Positions 1-9,265 of a stretch of 64,000 nt of DNA are shown in pieces. This stretch comes from Rossellomorea sp. BNER (lineage in GTDB: Bacteria; Bacillota; Bacilli; Bacillales; Bacillaceae_B). The translations under genes were made by a program, and so were the position numbers. The stretch is taken from the NCBI GenBank assembly GCA_024213275.1, contig JANAVG010000001.1, positions 360,426 through 424,425 on the forward strand. The letters run 5' to 3'. The notes beneath the pieces were generated by a model. That model worked only from the letters and a program-made list of their open reading frames with translations. It did not search any database and was not told the DNA's origin. Within the stretch, counting starts at the first letter, position 1. Every line of letters starts with the position of its first letter.

Positions 1-1137
1 AATTTTCTCAAAGCTAACTCCCCATTCTGAAAAGATCGAGGTAATTTTAGCAAGGACTCCAACCTCATCTAATACATGAAGGCGAAGGAAAAATTTTGAG
101 TAAATCTCATCATCCTCCTTTAATTGCTTTGGAAACTGTGGAAGAACAGCACTTTGGCCGTTAACACCCAACCTCATATTCTTCATTACTCCTACTAAAT
201 CAGAAACGACAGCCGTTGCCGTTGGTAAACTTCCTGCACCAGGCCCGTAAAACATTGTTTCACCGACTGCTTCTCCATATACATAAACAGCGTTATACTC
301 GTCGTTTACAGAGGCTAATGGATGAGCATTTGGCAATAGTGTCGGTTGTACACTTACTTCTACTTTTTCACCTTGTCGGTGGGCAATTCCAATTAACTTC
401 ATTGTGTACCCCAGCTGCTTACTGTATTGTAAATCCTCTTCTGAAACAGATGTAATCCCCGAAACCTTTACATCGTCCAAATCGACATTCATTGAAAACC
501 CAAGTGTCGATAAAATCGCCATTTTTCTAGCAGCATCTAATCCTTCGACATCAGACGTTGGATCCGCTTCAGCGTAACCTAATTTTTGAGCCTCTACTAG
601 TACGTCCTCATATGCACTTCCATGCTTACTCATCTTCGTTAAAATGTAATTCGTCGTACCGTTCACAATCCCCATCATTTTAGTGATTCGATCAGAAGCT
701 AATCCATCTACTAAACTTCTTAGGATTGGGACTCCTCCTGCTACACTAGCTTCATAGAAAAGATCACATTGATTAGATGAGGCTGCGGCTAGAAGCTCAG
801 CACCATATACGGCCATTAAATCTTTATTCGCTGTAACTACATGTTTTTTATTTTCTAAGGCTTGGAGGAGATGATTTTTTGTTTCCTCCACACCTCCCAT
901 CACTTCTATAACAATATCAATCTCTGAATTTGCCACCACTTCATTAGGGTTGGTTGTTAGAATGGTTGAATCAATATCTACGTCCCTTACCTTCTGAATA
1001 TCCTTTACAAGCACCTTTTTCACTTCAACAGGGCAGCCAACTTGATGAATCAGTTTATCCTGATGACTTTTAATCACCTTTACAACCCCTGATCCAACCG
1101 TTCCTAACCCTAATATTCCAATAGATATTGTCTCCAT
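1..1137 (-). CDS. hom: homoserine dehydrogenase, C-terminus beyond window
   Basis: Reduces aspartate semialdehyde to homoserine with NAD(P)H, the branch step toward threonine and methionine. Reading back from an ATG at 1135-1137, the frame stays open to base 1, giving 379 codons; the family is usually about 430 residues, so the C-terminal (ACT-like) end is missing only because the window stops. The N-terminus shows a Rossmann motif GLGTVG (residues 10-15), and about residue 122 lies the family signature YEASVAGGVPILR. An AGGGTG ribosome binding site lies upstream. It is a separate unit from the ilv-leu operon, with its own promoter and a 409-base gap to ilvA. The family call is secure; cofactor preference cannot be read. 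Confidence 0.95.
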   Translation of the reverse strand, partial: METISIGILGLGTVGSGVVKVIKSHQDKLIHQVGCPVEVKKVLVKDIQKVRDVDIDSTILTTNPNEVVANSEIDIVIEVMGGVEETKNHLLQALENKKHVVTANKDLMAVYGAELLAAASSNQCDLFYEASVAGGVPILRSLVDGLASDRITKMMGIVNGTTNYILTKMSKHGSAYEDVLVEAQKLGYAEADPTSDVEGLDAARKMAILSTLGFSMNVDLDDVKVSGITSVSEEDLQYSKQLGYTMKLIGIAHRQGEKVEVSVQPTLLPNAHPLASVNDEYNAVYVYGEAVGETMFYGPGAGSLPTATAVVSDLVGVMKNMRLGVNGQSAVLPQFPKQLKEDDEIYSKFFLRLHVLDEVGVLAKITSIFSEWGVSFEKI

Positions 1138-1191
1138 TCTTAACACCCTTTCTGTTCTTCTAAAAAATACATTTGTTTGTGTATAGAGGAC

Positions 1192-1220
1192 ATTATATGG
1201 GATGGACTGACTTTTTACAA
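1192..1220 (-). promoter_or_regulatory. probable SigA promoter of hom
   Basis: On the minus strand a -35 TTGTAA (1215-1220) and a perfect -10 TATAAT (1192-1197) are separated by 17 bases, 55 bases ahead of the hom start. No T-box or riboswitch-like leader is visible between them and the gene. Confidence 0.75.
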
Positions 1221-1271
1221 TAGCCATCTATCATTTTTTTATTATGTAAGGGATTTCAACCACTGTGAGTT

Positions 1272-1417
1272 TAAGAAAAGGCTGCTTTCGTAAACAATGT
1301 TGTTATTTGAAAAGGGGGTGGTTGGTTGCAGCGAAAGGATGCTCGCTCCAACCAACCTTTTTAAAAAAATTTATGTTCTTAAAAAACAATAATCTTTTAG
1401 AAAACAGCCTAAGAAAA
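1272..1417. mobile_element. ISL3-like MITE, copy 1 (130 bp, 8-bp TSD)
   Basis: Non-coding element at 1280-1409 with ends GGCTGCTTTCGTAAACAATG and, inverted, GGCTGTTTTCTAAAAGATTA. It is flanked by a perfect 8-base direct repeat TAAGAAAA (1272-1279 and 1410-1417). The outer arms match the longer copy at 36572-36794. It fills most of the gap between hom and ilvA and encodes nothing evident. Assignment to ISL3-type elements rests on the GGCT ends and the 8-base duplication, features known of that family; a transposase partner is not in the window. Confidence 0.75.
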
Positions 1418-1488
1418 AATTTGTTTATAAAACTCTTTTTATGAGGAATTAAATTAAGAGTTTAAATCATGTACATTAAGGGATAAAG

Positions 1489-1537
1489 TTTTAAAAAGAA
1501 GGACTGATATGGAGATGGGTCATCTCTTATCAGTCCT
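1489..1537 (-). terminator. terminator of the ilv-leu operon
   Basis: A perfect 10-bp stem (arms AGGACTGATA and TATCAGTCCT, 1500-1537) encloses an inner GAGATG/CATCTC stem and is followed on the minus strand by a T-rich tract (1489-1499). It lies 10 bases after the ilvA stop and closes the operon. Confidence 0.85.
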
Positions 1538-1546
1538 CTTTCAGCT

Positions 1547-2551
1547 TCAGCCAATGTGCTGAAGTAATTTAATTCGTTTTGATAATTCTTTATAAAGTGA
1601 GAGTTTGTTAAGGTCGACATTTCCACCACTGACGACACATCCCACCTTCCTGCCATGCCAGCCCAACTTATTACAAAGAATCGATGCTACTGCTGCTGCG
1701 CCTGCCCCTTCTACTAATGTCTTTTCCCTTTGAAGCATAAACATAATCGTATAGGCAATTTCCTCATCATTTACGGTCACCATATCGTCTACCAATCTCT
1801 CAATAATTGGATAGGTTAGTTTCCCTGGTTCTTTCACAAGAATTCCATCTGCAATACTATGGACATGCGATAAATTACCGGAATTTTTCCCCGTAAACTG
1901 ATTATACGTAGCAGGGGCACCCATTGATTGGACACCAATGATCTTTATACTAGGATTAAATGCTTTGATCGCAACAGCCATCCCTGCAATCAATCCCCCA
2001 CCACCAACAGGTACAACGATGGCTTCAAGATCCTGAGATTGCTGCATCATTTCAAGTGCAATCGTCCCTTGACCTGCAATGACCTTTTCATCATCAAAGG
2101 CGTGAACAAAGGTTGCTCCTGATGCAAGCATATCTTCTCTAGCCGCCTTATAAGATTCTTGATAGGTTTCCCCTGTTAAAATAATTTCAGCGCCGTATTC
2201 TTTCGTAGCTTCAACTTTGGCTAATGGAGTCTGTTTTGGCATGAAAATTTTGGCAGGTATTCCTCGCTGAGATGCTCCTAGTGCTACTCCCTGAGCATGA
2301 TTTCCTGCTGAGGCACAGACCATTCCACGAGATGACTCATCTTCTGTGAGAGAAGAAATTTTATTTAATGCACCACGCAGTTTAAAGGAACCTGTTCTTT
2401 GTAGGTTCTCCATTTTCAGGAACACTTGACGTCCTGTTACTCGATTTAATGTCGCTGACTGTTTTAGCGGTGTCCTATGAACAGAATTCATTAAATTCTC
2501 CATCGCTAAAACGACTTCATTTCCGTTTAAGAAATCCCCAACACTCTTCAC
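1547..2551 (-). CDS. ilvA: threonine dehydratase, short form without ACT-like domain
   Basis: PLP enzyme that deaminates threonine to 2-oxobutanoate, the entry to isoleucine. At 334 residues it contains only the catalytic domain: PLP lysine in SFKLRGA (near residue 57), SAGNHAQGVA, and the phosphate-binding VGGGGLIAG loop. B. subtilis IlvA is about 422 residues and carries a C-terminal regulatory domain, which is absent here, so the protein has the size of catabolic threonine ammonia-lyases although it is the last gene of the biosynthetic operon. The start is uncertain: the GTG at 2551 directly abuts its AGGAG, so ATG at codon 17 (MENLMNS) is an alternative. It follows the leuD stop without a gap. 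Confidence 0.9.
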   Translation of the reverse strand: MKSVGDFLNGNEVVLAMENLMNSVHRTPLKQSATLNRVTGRQVFLKMENLQRTGSFKLRGALNKISSLTEDESSRGMVCASAGNHAQGVALGASQRGIPAKIFMPKQTPLAKVEATKEYGAEIILTGETYQESYKAAREDMLASGATFVHAFDDEKVIAGQGTIALEMMQQSQDLEAIVVPVGGGGLIAGMAVAIKAFNPSIKIIGVQSMGAPATYNQFTGKNSGNLSHVHSIADGILVKEPGKLTYPIIERLVDDMVTVNDEEIAYTIMFMLQREKTLVEGAGAAAVASILCNKLGWHGRKVGCVVSGGNVDLNKLSLYKELSKRIKLLQHIG

Positions 2552-2553
2552 TC

Positions 2554-3135
2554 CTATCGTAATAATTCATATTGTTTGATCTTATCCTCATATGAAAGGG
2601 TAATTGAGATCTCATCCCATCCATTCATAAGCATTTGCTTCCAATATGGGTCTATATCAAATGATGACTTAAACCCGTGTCCATCACTAACAGTCTGCTC
2701 TTCTAAGTCAACGGCTAAATCAAAGTTTGAGTTCGATGCTTTTTCTAACAAAACCTCAACTTCCGTTTGACCTAGACGAATTGGCAGAATACCGTTCTTC
2801 ACACAATTGTTGTAAAAAATATCGGCGAAGCTTGGAGCAATAATCACCTGAAATCCATAATCAAGCAATGACCATGGAGCATGCTCTCGAGATGAACCGC
2901 ATCCAAAGTTATCTCCCCCTACCAAAATAGTAGCTCCTTGATACTTTTCATCATTTAATGAAAAATTATTATTGGGAGAACCGTCGTCATTGAATCTCCA
3001 ATGATAAAAAAGATACTGACCGAACCCTTGACGATCAATTTTTTTAAGAAATTGTTTTGGAATAATCTGATCTGTATCCACATTTTCTCGATTTAGTGGA
3101 AAAACTTTTCCTTGAAATTGGCGAATGCCTGACAT
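2554..3135 (-). CDS. leuD: 3-isopropylmalate dehydratase small subunit
   Basis: Small (swivelling) subunit of isopropylmalate isomerase, which with LeuC interconverts 2- and 3-isopropylmalate in leucine synthesis. It is 193 residues, the normal length. Family signatures are visible: NVDTDQIIPKQFLK (residues 18-31), the flexible loop GGDNFGCGSSREHAPW, and FADIFYNNCVKNGILPI. It begins 18 bases after leuC, with a strong AGGAGGA-type ribosome binding site, and is followed at once by ilvA. Both subunits are present and intact, so the isomerase should be functional. Confidence 0.97.
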   Translation of the reverse strand: MSGIRQFQGKVFPLNRENVDTDQIIPKQFLKKIDRQGFGQYLFYHWRFNDDGSPNNNFSLNDEKYQGATILVGGDNFGCGSSREHAPWSLLDYGFQVIIAPSFADIFYNNCVKNGILPIRLGQTEVEVLLEKASNSNFDLAVDLEEQTVSDGHGFKSSFDIDPYWKQMLMNGWDEISITLSYEDKIKQYELLR

Positions 3136-3153
3136 ATTCCTCCTCCCCCTTTT

Positions 3154-4566
3154 TTATTGAAGTACTGGCATCAAAGTACGAACATCTGTGAACTTTCCAG
3201 TAATAGCTGCCGCTGCAGCCATTGCAGGACTAACAAGATGTGTACGTGATCCGTTTCCTTGACGGCCTTCGAAATTTCGATTCGATGTAGAAGCACAACG
3301 TTTTCCTGGTGGTACAACATCATTATTCATGGCGAGACACATACTGCATCCTGCTTCACGCCACTCAAATCCTGCTTCTTCGAAAACTTTGTGAAGGCCT
3401 TCTTTTTCCGCTTGAATTTTTACAGTTAGGGAACCTGGAACAACAAGGGCTGTTACGCCATCTTGAACTTTTTTCCCTTTTATAACCTCTGCTGCTGCCC
3501 TTAAATCACTTAACCTCGAATTCGTACAGGAACCAATGAAGACATAATCAACCGGGACTTCATTGATATTAATGCCGCCTTCAAGCCCCATATAGTCTAG
3601 TGCTCTTTCAACAGCTTCTTGCTCAGATTTCTTTTCATATTGTTGTGGCGCAGGAACCTTTTGACTGATACTAATTCCCATTGATGGATTCGTTCCCCAA
3701 GTGACCTGGGGCTCAACTTCGGCTCCGTTAAGCTCAAGTGTCAAATCATAATTAGCTTCTTCATCTGAAGAATACTGCTTCCACTTTTCAACAGCTGTTT
3801 GGAATTCATCGCCATCTGGAACATGCCTTTTTCCTTTTAGGTATTCAAAGGTTACTTCATCCGGACTGATGATTCCTGCTTTCGCCCCAGCCTCGATCGA
3901 CATATTACAAACGGTCATCCGCTCTTCCATCGAAAGATTTCTAATCGCTTCACCGGTAAATTCAATAATATACCCTGCACCTACGCCAACCCCGAACTTA
4001 GCTATAATCGCTAATATGAGATCTTTAGCTGTAACACCAAAGCCAAGTTTACCATTCACTTTCATTTGTAAGGTTTTCGGTCTTGATTGCCATAACGTTT
4101 GAGCAGCAAGGACATGCTCGACTTCACTAGTACCAATTCCAAATGCTAACGCACCAAATGCTCCATGTGTTGATGTATGACTATCACCGCACACAATCGT
4201 TTTACCTGGCTGTGTTAGACCAAGCTCTGGACCAATTACATGGACGATTCCCTGGTCAGGATGGTGAATATCCGCTAATTCGATTCCAAATTCTTCACAA
4301 TTCTCCTTTAGCTTCGACATCTGTGTCTTCGCTACCTCATCATCGATTACGTCCCTATTCTTCGTGGGAACATTATGGTCCATCGTGGCAAATGTTAGTT
4401 CAGGTCTTCTAACGGTTCGATTTTTCATCCTTAATCCTTCAAACGCTTGTGGTGAAGTGACTTCATGCACGAGATGAAGATCAATATATAACAAATCAGG
4501 CTTTCCATTTTCCTTATAAACCACATGATCGTCCCATAATTTTTCAATGATATTCTTTGGCTTCAA
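3154..4566 (-). CDS. leuC: 3-isopropylmalate dehydratase large subunit
   Basis: Large, [4Fe-4S]-carrying subunit of isopropylmalate isomerase (aconitase superfamily). 470 residues, normal length. The cluster cysteines are visible in [14 protein letters not shown] and [18 protein letters not shown]; substrate-binding motifs [20 protein letters not shown] and the C-terminal [13 protein letters not shown] are intact. The start is a TTG with a good GGGAGGG ribosome binding site 9 bases before it; the homologous N-terminus ([15 protein letters not shown]) begins right there. Unlike the rest of the operon, 444 bases separate it from the upstream gene leuB, and that gap is filled by a 25-bp repeat array. 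Confidence 0.97.
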   Translation of the reverse strand: MKPKNIIEKLWDDHVVYKENGKPDLLYIDLHLVHEVTSPQAFEGLRMKNRTVRRPELTFATMDHNVPTKNRDVIDDEVAKTQMSKLKENCEEFGIELADIHHPDQGIVHVIGPELGLTQPGKTIVCGDSHTSTHGAFGALAFGIGTSEVEHVLAAQTLWQSRPKTLQMKVNGKLGFGVTAKDLILAIIAKFGVGVGAGYIIEFTGEAIRNLSMEERMTVCNMSIEAGAKAGIISPDEVTFEYLKGKRHVPDGDEFQTAVEKWKQYSSDEEANYDLTLELNGAEVEPQVTWGTNPSMGISISQKVPAPQQYEKKSEQEAVERALDYMGLEGGININEVPVDYVFIGSCTNSRLSDLRAAAEVIKGKKVQDGVTALVVPGSLTVKIQAEKEGLHKVFEEAGFEWREAGCSMCLAMNNDVVPPGKRCASTSNRNFEGRQGNGSRTHLVSPAMAAAAAITGKFTDVRTLMPVLQ

Positions 4567-4677
4567 AGGTATTTACCCTCCCTTTTTAATAGTATGATTT
4601 GGGTTGTGGAGGGTGGTAGCTTCGGATGCGATGAGTGGTGGGTGGGGTGCCAGGTACAATATAGCTGTTTTGAGCTG

Positions 4678-4968
4678 TTTTGTACCTGGTACAGATCACT
4701 GCTTTTGTACCTGGCACAGATCACCTCTTTTGTACCTGGTACAGATCACTGCTTTTGTACCTGGCACAGATCACCTCTTTTGTACCTGGTACAGATCACC
4801 GCTTTTGTACCTGGCACAGATCACCTCTTTTGTACCTGGCACAGATCACCTCTTTTGTACCTGGCACAGATCACCTCTTTTGTACCTGGTACAGATCACC
4901 TCTTTTGTACCTGGCACAGATCACCGCTTTTGTACCTGGCACAGATCACCGCTTTTGTACCTGGTACA
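4678..4968. repeat. 25-bp tandem repeat array between leuB and leuC
   Basis: Eleven full 25-base units plus a 16-base partial unit start at 4678, 4703 and so on every 25 bases to 4953. Each reads TTTTGTACCTGG(T/C)ACAG then ATCAC(C/T)(T/G)C on the plus strand. Every unit contains a dyad, GTACC-T-GGTAC in its perfect form. An inverted partial copy (GGTGCCAGGTACAA) sits at 4647-4660. Because the array lies between genes of one operon it should be transcribed, on the minus strand, as repeats of GAGGTGATCTGTGCCAGG. Six units carry the GAGGTGATC version, which matches the Shine-Dalgarno sequence. No stop occurs in any plus-strand frame, which produces spurious open frames; I do not regard them as genes. 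Confidence 0.95.
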
Positions 4969-5010
4969 TACAATCCACTCATTCAACTTCCGATCCCTTC
5001 ACAACACTTC

Positions 5011-6123
5011 TTACAAATATGCACTCAGGATTGATGACAATGCGTGGTCTGCTTCTAGACGTTCGACAACGAATTGGCTCATCGCCTTTGTTCCGACAAC
5101 TGGACCGTTTCCAAGATTCCAAAGGTCACCTGTACGGTAACCAGCATTAAGCACTTCCTGTACGGCTAGCTCGATCATTTCTGCTTCTTCTTTTAGACCA
5201 AAGGAATGCCTTAGCATCATCGCAACGGATAGGATCATGGCTAGTGGGTTTGCTTTGTCCTGTCCAGCAATATCAGGAGCCGATCCGTGAACGGGTTCAT
5301 ATAGCCCGAATCCATCTTCTCGTAAACTAGCAGATGGAAGCATTCCGAGTGAGCCTGTTAGCATTGATGCTTCATCACTTAGGATGTCGCCGAACATGTT
5401 CTCTGTTACGATGACATCGAATTGCTTAGGCTGATAAACAAGTTTCATAGCGGCAACATCTACTAGTAAATGCTCAACCTCAACATCTGGGTAGCTCCTC
5501 GAAGCTTCGTCCACGACCTCGCGCCACATTCGACTTGTTTCTAATACATTCGCTTTATCGACGGATGTCAGTTTTTTTCTGCGTTTTGAAGCTAGTTGAA
5601 AGGCTTTATGAACGACTCTTTCAATTTCGCTTCTTTCATATTGAAGGGTGTCCACTGCTACTTCTTTATTTTTTCCCCTTCTTTCACTTGGTTTCCCAAA
5701 GTATAATCCACCCGTCAGCTCTCTCACGAGGACAAAATCAACATCCTCAACGACACTTCGCTTTAGAGGAGAAGCTTCTAGTAAGCTTTCAAATGTAGAG
5801 ACAGGCCGTAGATTAGCAAATAAACCAAGTTCCTTTCTAATTTCAAGTAGGCCTTTTTCTGGACGAACATGAACGGGAACATCCTTCCATTTCGGCCCCC
5901 CGACTGCTCCGAGCAGTACGGCATCGCTTTTCTTACAAAGCTCAAGTGTCTCTGAGGGAAGAGGATTTCCGTGAAGATCAATGGCAACACCACCAATATC
6001 TCCTTGCACCACTTCAAATTCATGACCAAACCAGTCGCCAACAGCTTTTAATACATCAAGTGCACCATTCATTACTTCTTGACCGATTCCATCTCCAGGT
6101 AGTACTGCCACTTTCTTTTTCAT
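5011..6123 (-). CDS. leuB: 3-isopropylmalate dehydrogenase
   Basis: NAD-dependent oxidative decarboxylation of 3-isopropylmalate to the 2-oxo precursor of leucine. About 370 residues, as expected. Visible signatures: PGDGIG near the N-terminus, the substrate loop [25 protein letters not shown] with its catalytic lysine, and the metal-site segment [14 protein letters not shown]. Three possible in-frame starts (TTG 6129, ATG 6126, ATG 6123) crowd behind GGAGGG; the ATG at 6123 has the best spacing of about 7 bases. It follows leuA after a short gap and precedes the repeat array. Confidence 0.97.
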   Translation of the reverse strand: MKKKVAVLPGDGIGQEVMNGALDVLKAVGDWFGHEFEVVQGDIGGVAIDLHGNPLPSETLELCKKSDAVLLGAVGGPKWKDVPVHVRPEKGLLEIRKELGLFANLRPVSTFESLLEASPLKRSVVEDVDFVLVRELTGGLYFGKPSERRGKNKEVAVDTLQYERSEIERVVHKAFQLASKRRKKLTSVDKANVLETSRMWREVVDEASRSYPDVEVEHLLVDVAAMKLVYQPKQFDVIVTENMFGDILSDEASMLTGSLGMLPSASLREDGFGLYEPVHGSAPDIAGQDKANPLAMILSVAMMLRHSFGLKEEAEMIELAVQEVLNAGYRTGDLWNLGNGPVVGTKAMSQFVVERLEADHALSSILSAYL

Positions 6124-6166
6124 CATCAACCCTCCAGTTGTTGTTTGATTATTCAGTCACTTGTAT

Positions 6167-7708
6167 TTATACTGTTATTTCTTTACGCTCTTTACTCTTT
6201 ACACCAAGCACTCGATTGACTGCGTTTAAATAGGCTCTTGCCGAAGCTTCTAATACATCTTGAGCAGTGCCTCTTCCGCTTGAGACGGTTTCGTTATATT
6301 TTACTTGGACGAAAACTTCAGCTAATGCGTCTCTTCCTCCGCCAACAGAGTTAATCTTATAATCTAGGAGTACAACTGAGTCTTCCACTAGTTTTTCAAT
6401 TGTATTATAAATGGCTTCCACACTACCAGAACCCGTTGCTGCTTCTTGTTTGTATTCTCCGTCAGGTTTAACAACGGCAATGGTAGCGGTTGGGATATTA
6501 TCCATTCCATATTGAACTTGTAAACTCTTTAACTCGTATGTCTTTACATCTTGCGCTTCTGTTTGTTTATCTGTGAGAATGGCGAAGATATCTTCGTCTG
6601 TTACCTCTTTTTTCTTATCCGCAAGATCCTTAAATGCTTTAAATCCTTCATTTAGCTTTTGGTCATTAAGTTCAAAGCCCATTTCCACTGCTTTATTCTT
6701 GAAAGCATGACGTCCTGAATGCTTCCCAAGAACTAAACGATTGGTTTTTACACCAATAAGCTCAGGTGTGATGATTTCATAGGTTGTTTTTTCCTTTAAC
6801 ACACCATCTTGATGGATCCCGGATTCATGTGCAAATGCGTTATTTCCAACGACTGCTTTATTTCCAGGGATAATCATCCCAGTGAGTTTACTTACAAGAT
6901 TACTCGTGCGCTTAATTTCATCCAGCTTCAATCTCGTGGAAGCTCCATAAAAATCTTCCCTAATATGCAGAGCTACAGCGATTTCTTCCAGTCCGGCATT
7001 TCCTGCCCGCTCTCCAATGGCATTGATGGTTCCCTCAATTTGGTCTGCTCCATTTTCAATGGCTGCTAATGAATTGGCTGTTGCTAACCCAAGATCGTCG
7101 TGAGTATGAGCGGAGAGCTTTACCCCTTCGATGTTTGGAACATTCTCCCTGATATAGCGGAAAAGAGACCCATATTCTTCTGGAGCACGATATCCTACTG
7201 TGTCTGGTAGATTAATAACCGTTGCACCTGCATTGATGACTTCGGTAATGATTTTCACCAAAAACTGTTTATCTGATCGACATGCATCTTCTGCTGACCA
7301 CTGAACATGTGTGAACTTTTTCTTTGCGTACGTGACTGCAGCAACCGCAGTGTCTAGTACTTGATCTGTTGTCATCTTCAGTTTATAGGTCATGTGAATC
7401 GGCGATGTCGCAAGAAATACATGTAACCTTGGCTCACTGGATCCTTTTAAAGCCTCCCATGCAGCATCAATGTCCTTTTCATTTGCTCTGGCGAGTCCAG
7501 TGACCGAACTGCCTTTAATCGTGTCAGCAATCTTTTTTACTGCTTGAAGATCGCCTCTTGAAGCTGCTGGGAACCCTGCTTCAATAATATCGACACCTAA
7601 TCGTTCTAATTGCTTCGCCACTTCTACTTTTTCAAGTGTGTTCAAATTTACACCGGCAGATTGCTCTCCATCTCTAAGGGTTGTGTCAAAGACATCAATC
7701 TTGCGCAC
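6167..7708 (-). CDS. leuA: 2-isopropylmalate synthase
   Basis: Condenses acetyl-CoA with 2-oxoisovalerate, the committed step of leucine synthesis. 513 residues with a catalytic TIM barrel ([16 protein letters not shown] at residues 7-22; metal motif [28 protein letters not shown]) and a complete C-terminal regulatory domain of the LeuA dimer type (about residue 390 on, with YKINSVGGG), which in the family mediates leucine inhibition. It starts with GTG and overlaps the end of ilvC by 14 bases, indicating coupled translation. Confidence 0.97.
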   Translation of the reverse strand: MRKIDVFDTTLRDGEQSAGVNLNTLEKVEVAKQLERLGVDIIEAGFPAASRGDLQAVKKIADTIKGSSVTGLARANEKDIDAAWEALKGSSEPRLHVFLATSPIHMTYKLKMTTDQVLDTAVAAVTYAKKKFTHVQWSAEDACRSDKQFLVKIITEVINAGATVINLPDTVGYRAPEEYGSLFRYIRENVPNIEGVKLSAHTHDDLGLATANSLAAIENGADQIEGTINAIGERAGNAGLEEIAVALHIREDFYGASTRLKLDEIKRTSNLVSKLTGMIIPGNKAVVGNNAFAHESGIHQDGVLKEKTTYEIITPELIGVKTNRLVLGKHSGRHAFKNKAVEMGFELNDQKLNEGFKAFKDLADKKKEVTDEDIFAILTDKQTEAQDVKTYELKSLQVQYGMDNIPTATIAVVKPDGEYKQEAATGSGSVEAIYNTIEKLVEDSVVLLDYKINSVGGGRDALAEVFVQVKYNETVSSGRGTAQDVLEASARAYLNAVNRVLGVKSKERKEITV

Positions 7709-8720
7709 TCATCACCACTTCCTTCTTCTCATCTTTTTTGATAAATGGCATTAGGTCTCTCAATTTTCTTCCTACCACTTCAATTTGATGGTTATTTTCA
7801 CGTTGATTTGTTGCATTAAATTCTGGACGATTTGCTTGGTTTTCTAGGATCCAGCCTTTTGCGAATTTACCTGATTGAATATCTTCAAGAACTTCCTTCA
7901 TTCTTGCTTTCGTTTCTTCGTTGACAACGCGTGGACCTGAAACGAAATCTCCCCATTGGGCTGTATCAGAAATAGAGTATCTCATTCCTTCAAGACCATC
8001 TTCATACATGAGATCTACAATGAGCTTTAATTCGTGTAAACACTCGAAGTAAGCAACTTCTGGTTGATAACCAGCTTCTACAAGTGTTTCAAATCCTGCC
8101 TTTACTAAGGATGTTAAGCCTCCGCAAAGGACCGCTTGCTCTCCGAATAAATCGGTTTCTGTTTCTTCTTGGAAGGTTGTTTCTAAAATTCCAGCACGTC
8201 CAGCACCAATCCCTTTTGCATAGGAGAGAGCTAATTTATCTGCATCACCTGTCACGTTTTGATAAACTCCGAAAAGAGCAGGTACTCCAGCGCCGCTTTC
8301 AAACGTTCTTCTTACAAGATGTCCTGGTCCTTTAGGAGCTACAAGAAATACATCGACATCTTTAGGAGGGACAACTTGATTAAAATGGACATTAAATCCA
8401 TGAGCAAAAGCTAACGCTTTTCCTGGTGTTAAAGCGGGCTCGATTTCATTTTTGTATACTGTAGGCTGCAGCTCATCTGGTAGTAAAACCATTACCACCT
8501 CTGCCTCTTCACTTGCTTCTTTTACTGATTTTACGGAAAAACCATCCTTTTCAGCTTGCTCCCATGACTTTCCTTTACGTAATCCTACTACGACTTCATA
8601 ACCGCTTTCCCTTAAGTTTTGTGCATGTGCATGACCTTGTGAACCGTAACCAACAACAGCTACTTTTCTTCCTTTCAATACGTCTTCTGATACGTCTCCG
8701 TTATAATATACTTTTACCAT
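7695..8720 (-). CDS. ilvC: ketol-acid reductoisomerase
   Basis: NADPH- and magnesium-dependent isomeroreductase converting acetolactate and acetohydroxybutyrate to the dihydroxy acids. 341 residues, a class I (short) enzyme. Visible: the Rossmann motif [33 protein letters not shown], and the helical knotted domain with [14 protein letters not shown] and [19 protein letters not shown] that carry the magnesium ligands. It lies 20 bases after ilvH and overlaps leuA. Confidence 0.98.
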   Translation of the reverse strand: MVKVYYNGDVSEDVLKGRKVAVVGYGSQGHAHAQNLRESGYEVVVGLRKGKSWEQAEKDGFSVKSVKEASEEAEVVMVLLPDELQPTVYKNEIEPALTPGKALAFAHGFNVHFNQVVPPKDVDVFLVAPKGPGHLVRRTFESGAGVPALFGVYQNVTGDADKLALSYAKGIGAGRAGILETTFQEETETDLFGEQAVLCGGLTSLVKAGFETLVEAGYQPEVAYFECLHELKLIVDLMYEDGLEGMRYSISDTAQWGDFVSGPRVVNEETKARMKEVLEDIQSGKFAKGWILENQANRPEFNATNQRENNHQIEVVGRKLRDLMPFIKKDEKKEVVMSAQD

Positions 8721-8740
8721 TCTCCATCATCCTTTTCGAT

Positions 8741-9265
8741 TTATTTTAATAATGTGTACTGCTTAAGATCAGTGACTGATTTTTGTGAACCTCTAGTAAA
8801 AGCTGTTAAACCAGTGCGCGCTAATTCTTTAATTCCATATGGCTTTAATAGATCAATCATTGCCTCAACCTTTTCGGTATCACCGGTTACTTGAACGGTG
8901 ACACTATCTCTTGAAATATCAATGATCGTTGCCCGAAAAGGTTCTACGATTCCACTAATTTCTGCTCGGGTTTGACCATTGCTGAGGACTTTAATGAGTG
9001 CGAGCTCTCTTGCCACAATGGCTTGATCAGTAATATCAGATACCTTTAGTACATCAATTTGCTTATTTAATTGTTTAATAAGCTGTTCGATTTGCCGGTC
9101 ATCTTCTACCGAAACAACAAATGTCATTTTGGAAATACCTTCTGTTTCGGTGTGTCCTACAGTAATACTTTCAATGTTGAACTGTCGTTTTGTAAAAAGA
9201 CCTGTCACTCTATTTAGTACTCCGCTTTGATTAAAAACCGTTGCCGTTACTACTCTCTTTTTCAT
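8741..9265 (-). CDS. ilvH: acetolactate synthase small (regulatory) subunit
   Basis: Regulatory subunit that binds valine and activates the IlvB catalytic subunit. 174 residues. An N-terminal ACT domain starts at once ([21 protein letters not shown], with [12 protein letters not shown] following) and a second conserved C-terminal domain contains RELALIKV and the [20 protein letters not shown] end. The start overlaps the ilvB stop by 4 bases (ATGA arrangement), so the two subunits are translationally coupled. Called ilvN or ilvH depending on the species. Confidence 0.97.
   Translation of the reverse strand: MKKRVVTATVFNQSGVLNRVTGLFTKRQFNIESITVGHTETEGISKMTFVVSVEDDRQIEQLIKQLNKQIDVLKVSDITDQAIVARELALIKVLSNGQTRAEISGIVEPFRATIIDISRDSVTVQVTGDTEKVEAMIDLLKPYGIKELARTGLTAFTRGSQKSVTDLKQYTLLK

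Noticed and set aside
1462..1656. 64-codon minus-strand frame overlapping the 3-prime end of ilvA and its terminator
   Set aside because: It spans the ilvA coding end in another frame and runs through the terminator hairpin.
4678..4968. CRISPR array
   Set aside because: Units are contiguous 25-mers without unique spacers, and no cas genes occur in the window.
4594..5150. Three overlapping plus-strand open frames of 146-178 codons, encoding a repetitive FVPGTDH/LLYLAQI peptide
   Set aside because: They arise because the 25-bp repeat has no stop in any forward frame; all three frames are open at once, they have no ribosome binding site and they run antisense to the leu operon.
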